DNA from: Buchananella hordeovulneris
GTDB taxonomy: Bacteria; Actinomycetota; Actinomycetes; Actinomycetales; Actinomycetaceae
Direction: 5' to 3'
NCBI RefSeq assembly: GCF_001907235.1
Contig: NZ_MQVS01000003.1
Coordinates: 124,001-188,000, forward strand
Length of the DNA stretch: 64,000 nt
Part shown: piece after piece, positions 54,529 to 64,000 of the stretch
Layout: each line of letters begins with the position of its first letter
Numbering within the stretch: position 1 is the stretch's first letter
The notes under the pieces: model-generated
What the model saw: the letters and a program-made list of their open reading frames with translations, nothing else
What the model was told of the DNA's origin: nothing
The model's database searches: none
Made by a program: the position numbers and the translations under genes

Positions 54529-54708
54529 AGGCGTTGATCCGGCCATCACCGGGGAGCTTCCGGAAGAACAGGCCCGCGGCCCCAGTAGAACCGGACGGGT
54601 GGGCCCGTAATCGCCCTCGATGAAGCGGCCCTCCGGGGCAAGCGAGGTGGTACCGCGGCTGGCAACAGTCGTCCTCGCAGCCGAACCAAGCAGCATCGAG
54701 GAGCAGCA
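54529..54708 (+). promoter_or_regulatory. T-box riboswitch (translational type) controlling ileS
   Basis: The T-box sequence AGGTGGTACCGCGG is at 54645-54658. The upstream stem carries the isoleucine specifier ATC at 54537-54539. Two pairings exclude each other: GCGAGG (54642-54647) with CCTCGC (54673-54678), and TCCTCG (54672-54677) with CGAGGA (54697-54702), which covers the ribosome site. Uncharged tRNA-Ile would favour the first and free the start codon. No terminator U-run is present, matching the actinobacterial translational class. Confidence 0.92.
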
Positions 54709-57700
54709 ATGACCCAAGGTCACTATCCCCTCCACCGCGCCGAGCCCGTCGTCAGCTCGCCGTCCTTCCCCGCCCTGGAGAAGGAAGTGCTGGCGTACTG
54801 GGAAAAAGACAAGACCTTCGAGGCCTCGGTCGAGCAGCGGCCCGCCGGGCCGGACGGCAGCAACGAGTTCGTCTTCTACGACGGCCCGCCCTTCGCCAAC
54901 GGCCTACCCCACTACGGGCACCTGCTGACCGGCTACGCCAAAGACCTCGTCGCCCGGTTCCGCACCCAACGCGGCCAGCGGGTAGAGCGGCGCTTCGGGT
55001 GGGACACCCACGGCCTGCCCGCAGAACTGGAAGCCGAGCGAATCCTCGGCATCGAAGACAAGTCCCAGATCGACGGCGAGGGCGGCATCGGCATCGCCGC
55101 CTTCAACGACGCCTGCCGCTCCTCCGTGCTGCGGTACACCGACGAGTGGGAACGGTACGTCACCCGACAGGCCCGGTGGGTCGACTTCCCGGGCGGCTAC
55201 CGCACCCTGGACCTGCCCTACATGGAATCGGTCATCTGGGCCTTTAAACAGCTCTACGACAAGGGCCTGGCTTACGAAGGCCACCGGGTGCTGCCCTACT
55301 GCTGGAACGACCAGACGCCGCTGTCCAATCACGAACTGAAGATGGACGACGACGTCTACCAGGACCGGCAAGACAACACCGTCACCGTGGGCTTGCGCCT
55401 GGAGAGCGGCGAACTGGCGCTCATCTGGACCACCACGCCGTGGACCTTGCCCTCCAACTCGGCGATCGCAGTGGGGCCGGAGATCGACTACGTCGTGGTG
55501 GTACCGCGCGCCGGGGCGCTCGCGGGCGAGCGGGTGCTGCTCGCCGAGGCCCTCGTGGGCGCCTACCAGCGGGAGCTGGGCGAGGACCCTGAGGTGGTCA
55601 AGCGGTTGACCGGGGCGCAGCTGGCCGGGCGGCGCTACGCCCCGATCTTCGACTACTTCGACACGCCGCAGGCGCGGGCGGCGGGCGCCGCCCCCGGGCC
55701 GGAGGCCTTCCAGATCATCACCGCCGACTTCGTCACCACCGAGGATGGGACCGGTCTGGTGCACCTGGCCCCCGCCTTCGGGGAAGACGACATGCAGGCC
55801 TGTTTCGGGGCCGACATCGGCACCGTCATCCCGGTGGACGATGCCGGGAAGTTCACCACCGAGGTGAGCGATTACGCCGGGCAGCACATCTTCGCCGCCA
55901 ACAAGCACATCATCCGCGACCTGCGCGACGGCACCGGGCCGTTGGCGCGGCGCGCGGCAGGCGAGCGGGCGGTGCTGGTGCGGCAGGCGTCGTACGTCCA
56001 CGCCTACCCGCACTGCTGGCGCTGCCGCCAGCCACTGATCTACCGGGCGGTCGGCTCGTGGTTCGTGGCCGTGACCAAGATCCGCGACCGCATGGTGGAG
56101 CTGAACCAGGAGATCAGTTGGGTGCCGAGCCACCTGCGCGACGGGCAGTTCGGCAAATGGCTGGAAAACGCCCGCGACTGGTCGATCTCCCGCAACCGAT
56201 TCTGGGGGGCGCCCATCCCCGTGTGGGTGAGCGATAACCCGGACTATCCCCGGGTCGATGTCTACGGTTCGCTCGCCGAGCTGGAGGCGGACTTCGGAGT
56301 GGAGGTGCATGACCTGCACCGGCCGTTCATCGACACCTTGACGCGGCCCAACCCGGACGACCCGACCGGCCAGTCTACGATGCGCCGCATCCCGGACGTG
56401 TTGGACTGCTGGTTCGAGTCGGGCTCCATGCCGTTCGCGCAAGTGCACTACCCGTTCGAGAACCGCGACTGGTTCGAGGACCACTACCCGGGCGACTTCA
56501 TCACGGAGTACATCGGGCAGACCCGCGGCTGGTTCTACACGCTGCACGTGCTGGCCACCGCCCTGTTTGACCGGCCCGCGTTTTGCACCTCCGTCTCGCA
56601 CGGCATCGTGCTGGGCGACGACGGCCGCAAGATGAGTAAGTCGCTGCGTAACTACCCGGACGTGAACGAGGTTTTCGACCGCGACGGGGCTGACGCGATG
56701 CGCTGGTTCCTGATGTCGTCCAACATTCTGCGGGGCGGCAACCTGGTGGTGACGGCCGACGCGATCCGCGACGCGGTGCGGCGGGTGCTGTTGCCGCTGT
56801 GGAACACCTGGTACTTCTACTCGCTGTACGCCGGAACCGTCAATGGCGGGGCGGGCTACGTCTCGCCGGGCGTGCAGGAGGTCGAGGGACACCTGGTGGC
56901 CGCCGACGGTAGCGCCCTGCCGCGCGCCGACCGGTACGTGCTGGCCCGCACCCGGGACCTGGCGGACACGGTGGGGGCCCAGCTGGAGGCCTACGACATC
57001 ATGGGCGCCACCCAGACTGTCGAGGCCTACCTGGACGTGCTGACGAACTGGTACGTGCGCACCTCCCGGCAACGCTTCTGGGACGAGGACCTGGCGGCGT
57101 TCGACACGCTGCGTACCTGCCTAGAGGTGCTGGTGAAGGTCATGGCGAGCCTGGCGCCGCTGGTCAGCGAGGAGATCTACCGAGGCCTGACCGGGGAGCG
57201 GTCGGTGCACCTGACGGACTGGCCGGTGCTGTCTTCCGCCTATGCCGACGACGCCCTCGTGGTGGCAATGGATGAGGTGCGAGATGTTGTCTCGGCGGCC
57301 CTGGCGTTGCGGAAGGCCGAGCAGGTGCGGGTGCGCCAGCCGCTGCGGCTGCTGGACGTTATCAGCCCGCACCCGGAGCGGCTGGCCCCGTTCACCGAGC
57401 TGATCGCCAGCGAGGTTAACGTCCGCCAGGTGCGGGTGCGGGACGTGGAAGGCTCCGGCATGGCCGTGGTACAGAACCTAACGGTCAATCCGCGGGAGCT
57501 CGATCCTGCCAAGCGGAAGCTCACCTCGCAGCTGTTCGCCGCCGTGCGCGCGGGGGAGTGGGAGCTGGTGGAGAGCGAAAGCGGGCCACTGGTGCGTTTC
57601 GGAGGCGTGCACGACGGTGGGGCCGCCATCACTCTGGCGCCCGGTGAGTACACGCTCACCACCGCGATCGATGCCCCCGAGGGGCAGGCCGCCACGGCGC

Positions 57701-57972
57701 TCGGCTCCGGGGCGTTCGTGCTGTTGGACACCTCCCTGGACGACGACCTGCGCGCCGAAGGCGCCGCCCGGGACCTCGTGCGGGCCATCCAGGACGCACG
57801 CAAGGCCGCCGACCTGCACGTGGCCGACCGCATTCGGCTTGAGCTGACGGTACCCGCCGACGTCTACGCGGCGGCGCAGCGCCACCAGGACATGCTCGCC
57901 AGCGAGTGCCTGGCCACCGAAGTGGAGATCACCGAGGGCGAGGACCTGGAAGTCAAGGTCGCGAAGCTGTAG
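54709..57972 (+). CDS. ileS: Isoleucyl-tRNA synthetase
   Basis: 1087 residues, class Ia. Charges tRNA-Ile and edits valine. HIGH motif '[19 protein letters not shown]', editing domain with '[19 protein letters not shown]', '[19 protein letters not shown]' and KMSKS motif '[14 protein letters not shown]'. 'HCWRCRQPL' looks like a cysteine pair in the editing/catalytic region. This long form is the eukaryote-like type found in many actinobacteria and is often mupirocin-insensitive, by family knowledge. ATG 54709 follows GAGGAG within the T-box sequestrator. Confidence 0.96.
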   Translation: MTQGHYPLHRAEPVVSSPSFPALEKEVLAYWEKDKTFEASVEQRPAGPDGSNEFVFYDGPPFANGLPHYGHLLTGYAKDLVARFRTQRGQRVERRFGWDTHGLPAELEAERILGIEDKSQIDGEGGIGIAAFNDACRSSVLRYTDEWERYVTRQARWVDFPGGYRTLDLPYMESVIWAFKQLYDKGLAYEGHRVLPYCWNDQTPLSNHELKMDDDVYQDRQDNTVTVGLRLESGELALIWTTTPWTLPSNSAIAVGPEIDYVVVVPRAGALAGERVLLAEALVGAYQRELGEDPEVVKRLTGAQLAGRRYAPIFDYFDTPQARAAGAAPGPEAFQIITADFVTTEDGTGLVHLAPAFGEDDMQACFGADIGTVIPVDDAGKFTTEVSDYAGQHIFAANKHIIRDLRDGTGPLARRAAGERAVLVRQASYVHAYPHCWRCRQPLIYRAVGSWFVAVTKIRDRMVELNQEISWVPSHLRDGQFGKWLENARDWSISRNRFWGAPIPVWVSDNPDYPRVDVYGSLAELEADFGVEVHDLHRPFIDTLTRPNPDDPTGQSTMRRIPDVLDCWFESGSMPFAQVHYPFENRDWFEDHYPGDFITEYIGQTRGWFYTLHVLATALFDRPAFCTSVSHGIVLGDDGRKMSKSLRNYPDVNEVFDRDGADAMRWFLMSSNILRGGNLVVTADAIRDAVRRVLLPLWNTWYFYSLYAGTVNGGAGYVSPGVQEVEGHLVAADGSALPRADRYVLARTRDLADTVGAQLEAYDIMGATQTVEAYLDVLTNWYVRTSRQRFWDEDLAAFDTLRTCLEVLVKVMASLAPLVSEEIYRGLTGERSVHLTDWPVLSSAYADDALVVAMDEVRDVVSAALALRKAEQVRVRQPLRLLDVISPHPERLAPFTELIASEVNVRQVRVRDVEGSGMAVVQNLTVNPRELDPAKRKLTSQLFAAVRAGEWELVESESGPLVRFGGVHDGGAAITLAPGEYTLTTAIDAPEGQAATALGSGAFVLLDTSLDDDLRAEGAARDLVRAIQDARKAADLHVADRIRLELTVPADVYAAAQRHQDMLASECLATEVEITEGEDLEVKVAKL

Positions 57973-57985
57973 GTGCGGAGGTGTG

Positions 57986-58018
57986 GGCGGGGCCGGGGGA
58001 TTGTTCCCCGGCCCCGCC
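57986..58018 (+). terminator. Terminator after ileS
   Basis: GGCGGGGCCGGGG (57986-57998) pairs with CCCCGGCCCCGCC (58006-58018), then TCCTT. Confidence 0.75.
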
Positions 58019-58088
58019 TCCTTGCATTCCGTAGCGCGGCTGCGGCCCCGTCGCCGCTCTGCGACGGGGCAGGTGTGGGCGTAGCTGG

Positions 58089-58718
58089 TCAGGAGAGGAC
58101 GGGGACGTTGGGAGAGGGGGATTGTGTCCACTTGGCGGCGAGGATGGCGGCGCGTAGCTGTGGGGGGGATGGGGGTGGAGCGGGGAGAAATGATGGAGAA
58201 CTCTCATAGGCCGTCAGAGCGCAGGACAAGGTAGCGTTCGCATCGTTGGCCCGTGGTTTGGTCGCCCACTTCGAAGTAGTAAGCGCGGGTGTCAGCATTG
58301 TCGATGCTTATGGTCTGCAGGTCGGTTAGTGTTACCCGTCCGCCTTTTTCGTCTCGTTTTCTGTAGTAATCCTCTACGAATTTTAAGGCCTGTTCCGACG
58401 TTAGGTCCTGTAGGTTAAAGAAGAATCTGGTCTGGCTGGGAAAGCCGATGTAGAGGGTGGCGCTGTCGCGTGGGCTGGCGTCGGTTTTTCGTACGGTGGC
58501 TACGTGCCAGTTTGAGTCGTCTTCGTCCCATTCAATGTGCCATCCAGCGGGTGGTGTCAGCTCAAGTTTGTCGCGGACGACCATCTTGCCGTCCGTGAGC
58601 ACGCGGGGGAGGCTGAGACCGCAGGAGCCTGGGTCTTGGTGGGGCCGTCGCCGGTGCAGCCAGATGCCCCGAGGAGCGCGGTTAGTGCGAGGATGGCCAG
58701 GCGGCGCTTTAGTTTCAT
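58089..58718 (-). pseudogene. Third paralogous lipoprotein, decayed by two homopolymer frameshifts and a stop
   Basis: From ATG 58718 a signal peptide with lipobox 'LLGASGC' reads to 'APAVSASP'. A C5 run (complement of 58605-58609) then breaks the frame, and homology resumes in another frame as 'GKMVVRDKLELTPPAGWHIE', as in the two upstream paralogues ('IVRDDINIAIPPGW', 'VIRDELHLNFPPGW'). It continues to 'LVLRSDGL', where TGA (58204-58206) replaces the Trp of the paralogue's 'RSDGVWEL'. A C7 run (complement of 58162-58168) shifts again to 'QLRAAILAAKWTQSPSPNVP', matching 'ELRQAVLSATWNEAPEPNIP' next door. Last of its operon. Confidence 0.75.
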
Positions 58719-58761
58719 GGAATTGCTCCTAGGGCGCTGCGGATGTGCGAGTTGTCAGTTG

Positions 58762-59397
58762 CTAGTCGGAGACGCGGTACGGAATGGGGATGTTTGGTTC
58801 CGGGGCCTCGTTCCATGTGGCACTAAGCACCGCCTGGCGCAGCTCGGGCGGTATAGCCTCACCCTCAGGGGCATATATCGATAGCTCCCACACCCCATCG
58901 GAGCGCAGAATAAAATAACGTTCGCTTGTGAAGTAAGTTGAGGTTGACGAGTATGCGCGTGTCGGGTTGTTGTCGATTCGTAATGGGTTTCCATCTGCAG
59001 TGTTTTCGTTAAGCCTGATATTATCCTCTGCGTTTTCGATTCTGACCGCGAAATCAAGAGTTTTCGTCAGGTCGTGAGTCAGTGGCGAGCGATAGATTTC
59101 CTTCTGGCTCAAGAAGGTTACATCCAGCCAGCCTTTCTTCAGCTGGGGGTCGTCTTTTCTGGTTATCCTTACTGTTTCTTGAGGGTCGAAGAGAGTGGTT
59201 TTCTTTTTTTCCCAGCCTGGTGGAATGGCGATGTTTATATCGTCGCGTACTATCAGGCCCGCGGCCTCCGTGACGCGGAGGTCGGCCGCGCCGGGGGTGG
59301 GGGAGGTGCCGGGCACTATGTTCAACGGCTCTGCGGTGCATGCCGTGGTAACCAGGCAAGTGGCGATCAGGGTGATGGTGAGGAATTTGCGCTTCAT
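58762..59397 (-). CDS. Lipoprotein of an unnamed paralogous family (copy 2)
   Basis: 211 residues. Signal peptide 'MKRKFLTITLIATCLVTTAC' with lipobox LVTTAC, then a mature domain of about 190 residues: 'LIVRDDINIAIPPGWEKK', 'GWLDVTFLSQKEIY', 'YFTSERYFILRSDGVWELSI' and 'IPPELRQAVLSATWNEAPEP'. The pattern suggests a beta-sandwich that binds a partner at the cell surface; no named family is recognised. AT-richer than flanking genes. ATG 59397 chosen because it begins the signal peptide. It shares sequence with both neighbours in the operon. Confidence 0.75.
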   Translation of the reverse strand: MKRKFLTITLIATCLVTTACTAEPLNIVPGTSPTPGAADLRVTEAAGLIVRDDINIAIPPGWEKKKTTLFDPQETVRITRKDDPQLKKGWLDVTFLSQKEIYRSPLTHDLTKTLDFAVRIENAEDNIRLNENTADGNPLRIDNNPTRAYSSTSTYFTSERYFILRSDGVWELSIYAPEGEAIPPELRQAVLSATWNEAPEPNIPIPYRVSD

Positions 59398-59466
59398 GCT
59401 GGCTTTTGTTATGGATGGTCTAAGGGTGGCAGTCTGTAGCTGGTAGGACAAGGTTTGTTTTCGTAT

Positions 59467-60096
59467 TTATAGTACGAGTTCTTCTTTGGGGCCAAAGTAT
59501 GATACATTGGGTTCGGTCACCTCGGCCCACGTGGAATTGAACACGGCCTCATGGATTTCTGGGGCGATAGGTTCATCGATAGGCGAGTATAGGGAGAATA
59601 GCCAAATTCCGTCACTTCGGTATATGCAGTAATTCTCAAGGGTGTGGGTCAAATCGTTTCCCGATAGCGTGTAGTGGTGTCCGATTGCGGGATCGCCGTT
59701 TATTTCAGTAATGTCCAGTCTTTTGACGGGTATCCCTGGCGGTGGACCGGCTGCTTTAAGGGCCATTTCTAACAGTTCCGATGGTGGGACGACTGCTTGC
59801 TGCCTATACTTTGGGAGTTGGCTGAGAAAGTCAACTGTTAGAAAACCGTCGCCAAAGTTGTTTTTTCCTCTCCTGTGTGCCTTAGCGACTCTTCTGTTAT
59901 CGGGATTGTTGACGTATTCAATTTCCCAGCCGGGTGGAAAGTTAAGATGTAGCTCGTCGCGGATGACCATGCCGTCGCGTGCGAGGAAGCGGGTGGGGAC
60001 GGGGCTGGGCGCTATATTCAACGGCTCCGCGGCACAGGCCGTGGCAACCAGGCAAGTGGCGAAGGTAAAGGAGAGTAGAGTTTTGTTATTGGCCAT
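59467..60096 (-). CDS. Lipoprotein of the same paralogous family (copy 1)
   Basis: 209 residues. Signal peptide with lipobox 'LVATAC' followed by 'AEPLNIAPSPVPTR' (copy 2 has 'AEPLNIVPGTSPTP'). Mature part: 'MVIRDELHLNFPPGWEIEY', 'GFLTVDFLSQLPKYRQ', 'YCIYRSDGIWLFSLYSP' and 'APEIHEAVFNSTWAEVTEPN'. Its ATG lies inside the last codons of the large upstream gene (11 bp overlap), so expression is coupled to it. Exported and lipid-anchored by inference; function unknown. Confidence 0.75.
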   Translation of the reverse strand: MANNKTLLSFTFATCLVATACAAEPLNIAPSPVPTRFLARDGMVIRDELHLNFPPGWEIEYVNNPDNRRVAKAHRRGKNNFGDGFLTVDFLSQLPKYRQQAVVPPSELLEMALKAAGPPPGIPVKRLDITEINGDPAIGHHYTLSGNDLTHTLENYCIYRSDGIWLFSLYSPIDEPIAPEIHEAVFNSTWAEVTEPNVSYFGPKEELVL

Positions 60097-62823
60097 GGGT
60101 TTTCCCGTTTACCTGCTCGTTCGCTTCGGTGGAGGCGACCTGATTTAGTAGGTGACCGTCGAAAAGCTCAACTAATGCGGGGCTGAGAGTGGTGTTTTCG
60201 AGAAGGAATTTCTGGAATACTGCCTTTTGTTCAGCGGTTTGCTGAATAAAAGGTATTAGTTTGCCGGTAGCAGGGTCTATCAATGTATCTTCGGGGGTGA
60301 CGACATCGCCGTTATTGTTGATGAATACCTCTTCTTCGGCTGCCCGGCTTAGGAAGGCTAGGGTGAGGTCTTGCAGGCTGTCTTTGCCGGCCACTGGTAG
60401 TAACTTGGAGGCCTCGGTCATGGCGTCGGTGCTGGGTGGGGCGGCCAGGTAGCTGGAGGTGAACTGTTTGAGAAAAGGGATGGCGGCAGAAGCGAGCGGG
60501 TTTCCCGAGGTTAGTGGAGTGAGGCTGGCGATCTTGCCGTGTAACTTGCGGATTTTTAAATCCTGGCCGAAGTCTTCAACCGCATCGTTATAGACATTGG
60601 TTGCCGGGGCGCGGTAGATGGTTTCGTGTAGGCGCTGCCACTTGCTAATGGCGGTTTGCAGGTTGGTCGGTTGTTGCTGGTCAGTGGGCAGATCGAAAGC
60701 CGCTTCCATATCCCGGCGAAAACCGGTGATGGTGGCGTTTTGTAGCACCTCTAGTGGAGCGGGCGGATCGGTGGGGTCGGCAGTCACCGGTACCCGCGCC
60801 AGATCACTGAGGAAACCGCCGTGCACTACCAGGCGTGCAGCCTGATTGGGATGGAGCAGCGGGAGGGAATGCTGTCCCTCCTGCATCCTGGTGGGCAGTA
60901 CATACTGGCCCTCTTCAGGATAGTGATCGGACATCAACGAGTACGCCAAGCCTTCCACCTGCGGGGCGGTGATGTGGGCGGCCCAGTGGCGGAGGGCTTG
61001 GTTTTGGTCGCCGAAGTTGTGTTTGGTGAGGTAGGCGGTTGCGTTGTGTTCGCTCAGGCCGGTGGAGTTGTCCATGCCGTCCATGTAGCCGACGAGGAAT
61101 TCCCCGGCGACTTGGGCGCGGGTTTTGTCTACTTCTTCCCAGGCGGCGGCCTGGGCAGGGTTCATGCCCTCGGGTGGGGGCAGGGGTGCGGTGGCTTGGG
61201 CCAGCAGGCGACCAAAAGCGTCGCCGCCATCGCGAAAACCCATGGTCAGACCACTGTTGAGTTGTTCGACGCGGTGGCCGGTCAGGTAGCGGGTGGTGCT
61301 GATGTCGTGGCCGGTTTTGGGGTCGGTCAGGGGTGAGTCGGACAGGAGGAAGTCGCGCAGGGCCGCGCGGCGGTGGTATTCGTGCTGCACGCTGGGGTCG
61401 GCCTGGCCCAGGGCGGCATCGGCGTCCTGGTCGATGACGGCCTGTAGCGTGCTGTGCGGCCCGTCGGAGGCCAGGAAAAGGGCATGCAGCGGGTCATGCA
61501 GTCGAGGATCGGCAGACGAAATTAGTGGAACTAGCGTGTTGGAGAGCCCAATTTCGTGCTGAATGTTATTTCGCTCCCGGTGTTCCCACTCAATGAGGGC
61601 ACTGGCGGTGGATTGTTGTCCGTCGCTCGGGCTGTAGAACTCTGGTCCGAGGGCCAGTTCGGGATTGTTGGTTGCCGCGTGGCCGACTAGTTGGGTAAAG
61701 ATCTGGAAGTTAGTTATGCCCGTAAAAGCAGGGACAGGGCTGGTGTGGGTCTGCGCCCCGGTATCGCGTAGTCGGTCTAGGAAGTGGTCGGTGAGTTGGG
61801 CGGGGGTGTTGCCGTCTCGGTCATGTAAAGCACTGGAGGCCAGGTCGAAGAGGGACTGGGTTTGGGCATCGGTGAGGTTTTGCCCGCCGGTGGCCAGCAC
61901 GAAGGTGGTGCCCAACAAGTCCAGCATTTCTTCTTTGCTGCGGCCCCAGCCGCCGGTGTGGCCCTCCACGGTGAGGTCTTCTTCGGCCAGGTCCAACGCG
62001 AAGCCAGCTAACTGCTGGGGCGTGATATACCGGGTCAGGGCGGTCACCACAAACGGGTCACGCAAACTCGCCCCATAGGTATCAAAAAACTCATTCAAAT
62101 CCGTGTTGCTGTGGTGGCGACTACGCAGGAAGTCAGCAATCAGCGGGGCCTGCGCGTCGGCCTGCTCCCAACGGGCCTGGGCCGCCACCAGGGGAAAATC
62201 AGTGGCCGGGAACAAGTGCTGGGCCAGGGCCGCTCGCCCCCGCCCGGTCACACTGGCCGGGGCAATGGCCTCACACGCCCCGCCTATCTGCCCCGCGGCC
62301 TGACCGATAGCCTCATCCAGGCCCTCAAGCAGCCGCTCATACCGCCCAACAATGGCCTGCAACTGCCCATCACGCTGCTCCTCTAGCCGCCCGGCCTCTA
62401 CCGCGGCCTCCATCACGGCCTGCGTGGGATTAGCGCTCAGCACTACCCGCTGGGCCACCTCGGTGTGCACCTGGTCAATCAAGCCCGCGTAATGCGTGAC
62501 CACCTCCCGATACTCTTCCCACAAGTCCGGAATATCGGTGTCAACCGCCTGCTCATAAGCCGCCGCCACCGAATCAATAACCCCCGCCAAAGGCCCGATC
62601 TGGGCCGCCACCTCCCGCACCCGGACCCCCCCAACGCGGTAATCTGCCCCGTATACGCATCAGCTGCCTGCCCCACCCACCCCGGCACCCCACCACCCAC
62701 ATGCCCCCACACCTGCGTAGCCTGCAAACGCCCACGCAACCGATCCACATCCGCCACCAACTCCGCCAACGCCCCCCGCGGATCCTCCGGCAAAGGCATC
62801 AACACTACCGGGTCAGCCACCAT
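60086..62823 (-). pseudogene. Large WXG-like (type VII-type) protein, reading frame broken at a C7/G7 run
   Basis: ATG 62823, after AAGGGG, starts an N-terminal domain with a type VII-like hairpin, 'RLRGRLQATQVWGHVGGG' then 'GWVGQAADAYTGQITALGG'. A run of seven G (complement of 62626-62632) ends the frame; one more G would join it to the 844-residue frame 'VREVAAQIGPLAGVIDSV' that runs to 60086. That part is helical and hydrophilic with no transmembrane segment: 'NTDLNEFFDTYGASLRDP', 'LTRYITPQQLAGFALDLA', 'GHAATNNPELALGPEFYSP', 'VGYMDGMDNSTGLSEH'. It may belong to the DUF6571 group (unsure). A GTG at 62620 might start the long part alone. Either phase-variable, decayed or a sequencing error. 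Confidence 0.6.
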
Positions 62824-62979
62824 CGCCCGCCCCTTCCCTTTACGGCCGCAGCCCGCCACAGCACGGGCCAAACACCGCCAGCCTAACAACCCCCACCCAC
62901 CCCGGTCCCCAAAATGTAAACCGGATTTGCTAACCAAGTGGGCAGAGCGGGCTCGCGGGCGTCGCCAGCCTGGTGGTCG

Positions 62980-63588
62980 CTAGCCGATCCAGCCTTGGGT
63001 GCGCGCGATGTCTGCGGCCACGTGCCGGTTGGGGGCGCCCAGCTTGGTGGCGGCAGCCGACAGGTAGTTGCGCACGGTGCCGGGGGAGAGGTGGGCGCGG
63101 GCCGCGATCTCCTCGATGGGCGCGCCGTCAGCGGCCAGCTCTAGCACGTCGGCCTCCCGGGGAGTCAGCGGCGAGTCCCCGGCGGCGATGGCTTCGGCGG
63201 ACAGGGCGGGATCGACGTACCGCTGCCCGCTGTGCAGGGTGCGGATGACGTCGCCGAGCACCCGCGCCGAGGTGGTCTTCGGTACGAAACCCCGCGCCCC
63301 GGCCTGCAGGGCGCGCTTCAAATGCCCGGGCCGGGCGTGCGAGGTGAGGATGAGACAACGGGTGGTCGGCACCCGCCGGGTGACGGTCTCGACGACCTCG
63401 ACCCCGTCGGCGCCCGGCATCTGCAGATCCAGCAGCGCCACATCCGGCTGATGCTTCTCGATCGCGGCGATGGCTTCGGTGCCGTTGGCTGCCACGGCCA
63501 CCACCTCTAGGTCCGCCTGCAGCCCCAACACCTCCGACAGGGCGTCACGCAGTAGCGTCTCGTCGTCCGCCACCAGGATCCGGATCAT
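62980..63588 (-). CDS. NarL/LuxR-family two-component response regulator
   Basis: 202 residues. The receiver domain (1-120) has the acidic pair 'VADDE', the phosphorylation Asp in 'PDVALLDLQMPGADGVEV' and 'LILTSHARPG' and 'GFVPKTTSA' (Ser/Thr and Lys). The C-terminal LuxR helix-turn-helix reads 'LTPREADVLELAADGAPIEEIAARAHLSPGTVRNYL' (shown here as two parts: LTPREADVLELA and SPGTVRNYLSAAATKLGA). DesR-like architecture. The ATG overlaps the sensor kinase stop as ATGA. Confidence 0.93.
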   Translation of the reverse strand: MIRILVADDETLLRDALSEVLGLQADLEVVAVAANGTEAIAAIEKHQPDVALLDLQMPGADGVEVVETVTRRVPTTRCLILTSHARPGHLKRALQAGARGFVPKTTSARVLGDVIRTLHSGQRYVDPALSAEAIAAGDSPLTPREADVLELAADGAPIEEIAARAHLSPGTVRNYLSAAATKLGAPNRHVAADIARTQGWIG

Positions 63589-64000
63589 GGCGCCTCCACT
63601 CGTCGCACCTCAGCGGTCAACTGAAACTCGTGACCGGTGTGTTCCCACGTGACCTTACCGCCCAACCCCTGCAGGCGGGAGGCCAGGCTCGTCAGCCCCG
63701 AGCCGCGCGTGGTGCCGGGCGTGGGGGCGGCGGGCGCGTCGTTGGTCAGGGTCAACCGCACCACTTCCCCCACCTCGACGACGAACTTGGCCCAGCTAGC
63801 GTCGGAGTGCCGCACCAGATTCGTCGCCCCCTCCCGCACCGTAAGCGCCAACGGCTCGACGGCCCAGACGGGCACGGCAGCGGGGTCGCCAATGAGCCGA
63901 GCCTCCACCCCCGCAGACGCCAGCAGCGCCCGCGCGCCCGCCAGTTCAGTGCCTAGGTCGGGGCGACGATACTCAGCCAGCACGGCCCGCACCTCGCGCA
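63585..64000 (-). CDS. Sensor histidine kinase, C-terminal part (start outside the window)
   Basis: 138 codons of the C-terminus only. 'VREVRAVLAEYRRPDLGTEL' is the end of the HisKA_3 helix and 'LALTVREGATNLVRHSDASW' the N box of the ATPase domain; 'GSGLTSLASRLQGLGGKVTW' is the G box. This is the NarL-partner kinase type (DesK/LiaS-like). The stop overlaps the response-regulator start, so both are one operon. Input domain and signal lie beyond position 64000. Confidence 0.9.
   Translation of the reverse strand, partial: REVRAVLAEYRRPDLGTELAGARALLASAGVEARLIGDPAAVPVWAVEPLALTVREGATNLVRHSDASWAKFVVEVGEVVRLTLTNDAPAAPTPGTTRGSGLTSLASRLQGLGGKVTWEHTGHEFQLTAEVRRVEAP

Noticed and set aside
54904-57072. 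Open frame of over 700 codons on the reverse strand opposite ileS
   Set aside because: It is the mirror of a clear isoleucyl-tRNA synthetase and has no domain of its own.

Overview
The window is chromosomal DNA from a high-GC Gram-positive bacterium of the Actinomycetota, most probably an Actinomycetaceae-like host-associated species. The evidence is the high GC, frequent GTG starts, tandem clpP1-clpP2, an oligoribonuclease, an EttA-type ABC-F protein, a translational actinobacterial T-box before ileS, an LPXTG surface protein, a septum-formation-domain membrane protein and a sugar PTS. Assignment below the phylum is inference.

Layout. 1-4.1 kb: a TetR regulator (cut by the window edge) diverges from a two-gene drug-type ABC exporter, with a repeat-rich operator between them; an isoprenylcysteine-methyltransferase-like membrane protein follows on the other strand. 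4.2-8.3 kb: an accessory island holding a helix-turn-helix protein, a ParB-like protein, a convergent Dam-type adenine methylase with a small zinc-finger protein, and a heavily mutated dprA-like remnant. It lies against the 3' end of tRNA-His. 8.4-16.5 kb: tRNA-His, orn, ilvA, a very Pro/Glu-rich septum-formation-like protein, tRNA-Arg, an SSB-like gene and ettA. 16.5-28.6 kb is a sugar uptake region: tesB-ptsI, a lone EIIB, malQ, an LPXTG surface protein, an EIIB-EIIA-HAD phosphatase operon, and an EIICB-EIIA operon behind a strong promoter and a leader of about 380 nt. 28.7-37.8 kb: a PH-domain protein, two secreted-type or cytosolic metallopeptidases (M1, M13), rpiB, a cysK-cysE-GNAT operon, yigZ and rpmF. 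37.9-42.2 kb: tRNA-Gly, tRNA-Pro, an ApbE-like gene, tig and clpP1-clpP2. 42.2-45.8 kb: an inserted block with a membrane protein and a broken type VII-type toxin with putative partner genes, separating clpP2 from clpX. 45.9-58.0 kb: a chorismate mutase overlapping clpX, an acyl-CoA synthetase, valS, two PepSY lipoproteins, proC, and T-box-ileS. 58.1-62.8 kb: an unusual operon of one large WXG-like protein followed by three paralogous lipoproteins, with reading-frame breaks in homopolymer runs. 63-64 kb: a NarL-type two-component system, cut by the window edge.

How parts work together. PtsI supplies phosphate to the EIIA and EIIB modules and EIICB imports a glucose-family sugar, while MalQ remodels maltodextrins; no HPr gene is visible. 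CysE and CysK form the two-step serine-to-cysteine route. Tig, ClpP1P2 and ClpX are the protein folding and degradation set. The best candidates for undescribed biology are the WXG-like protein/lipoprotein operon (58.1-62.8 kb), the toxin block inside the clp locus (43.1-45.8 kb), and the ParB-like/methylase island (4.2-8.3 kb). All functional statements rest on reading the translated sequence; no database search was possible.
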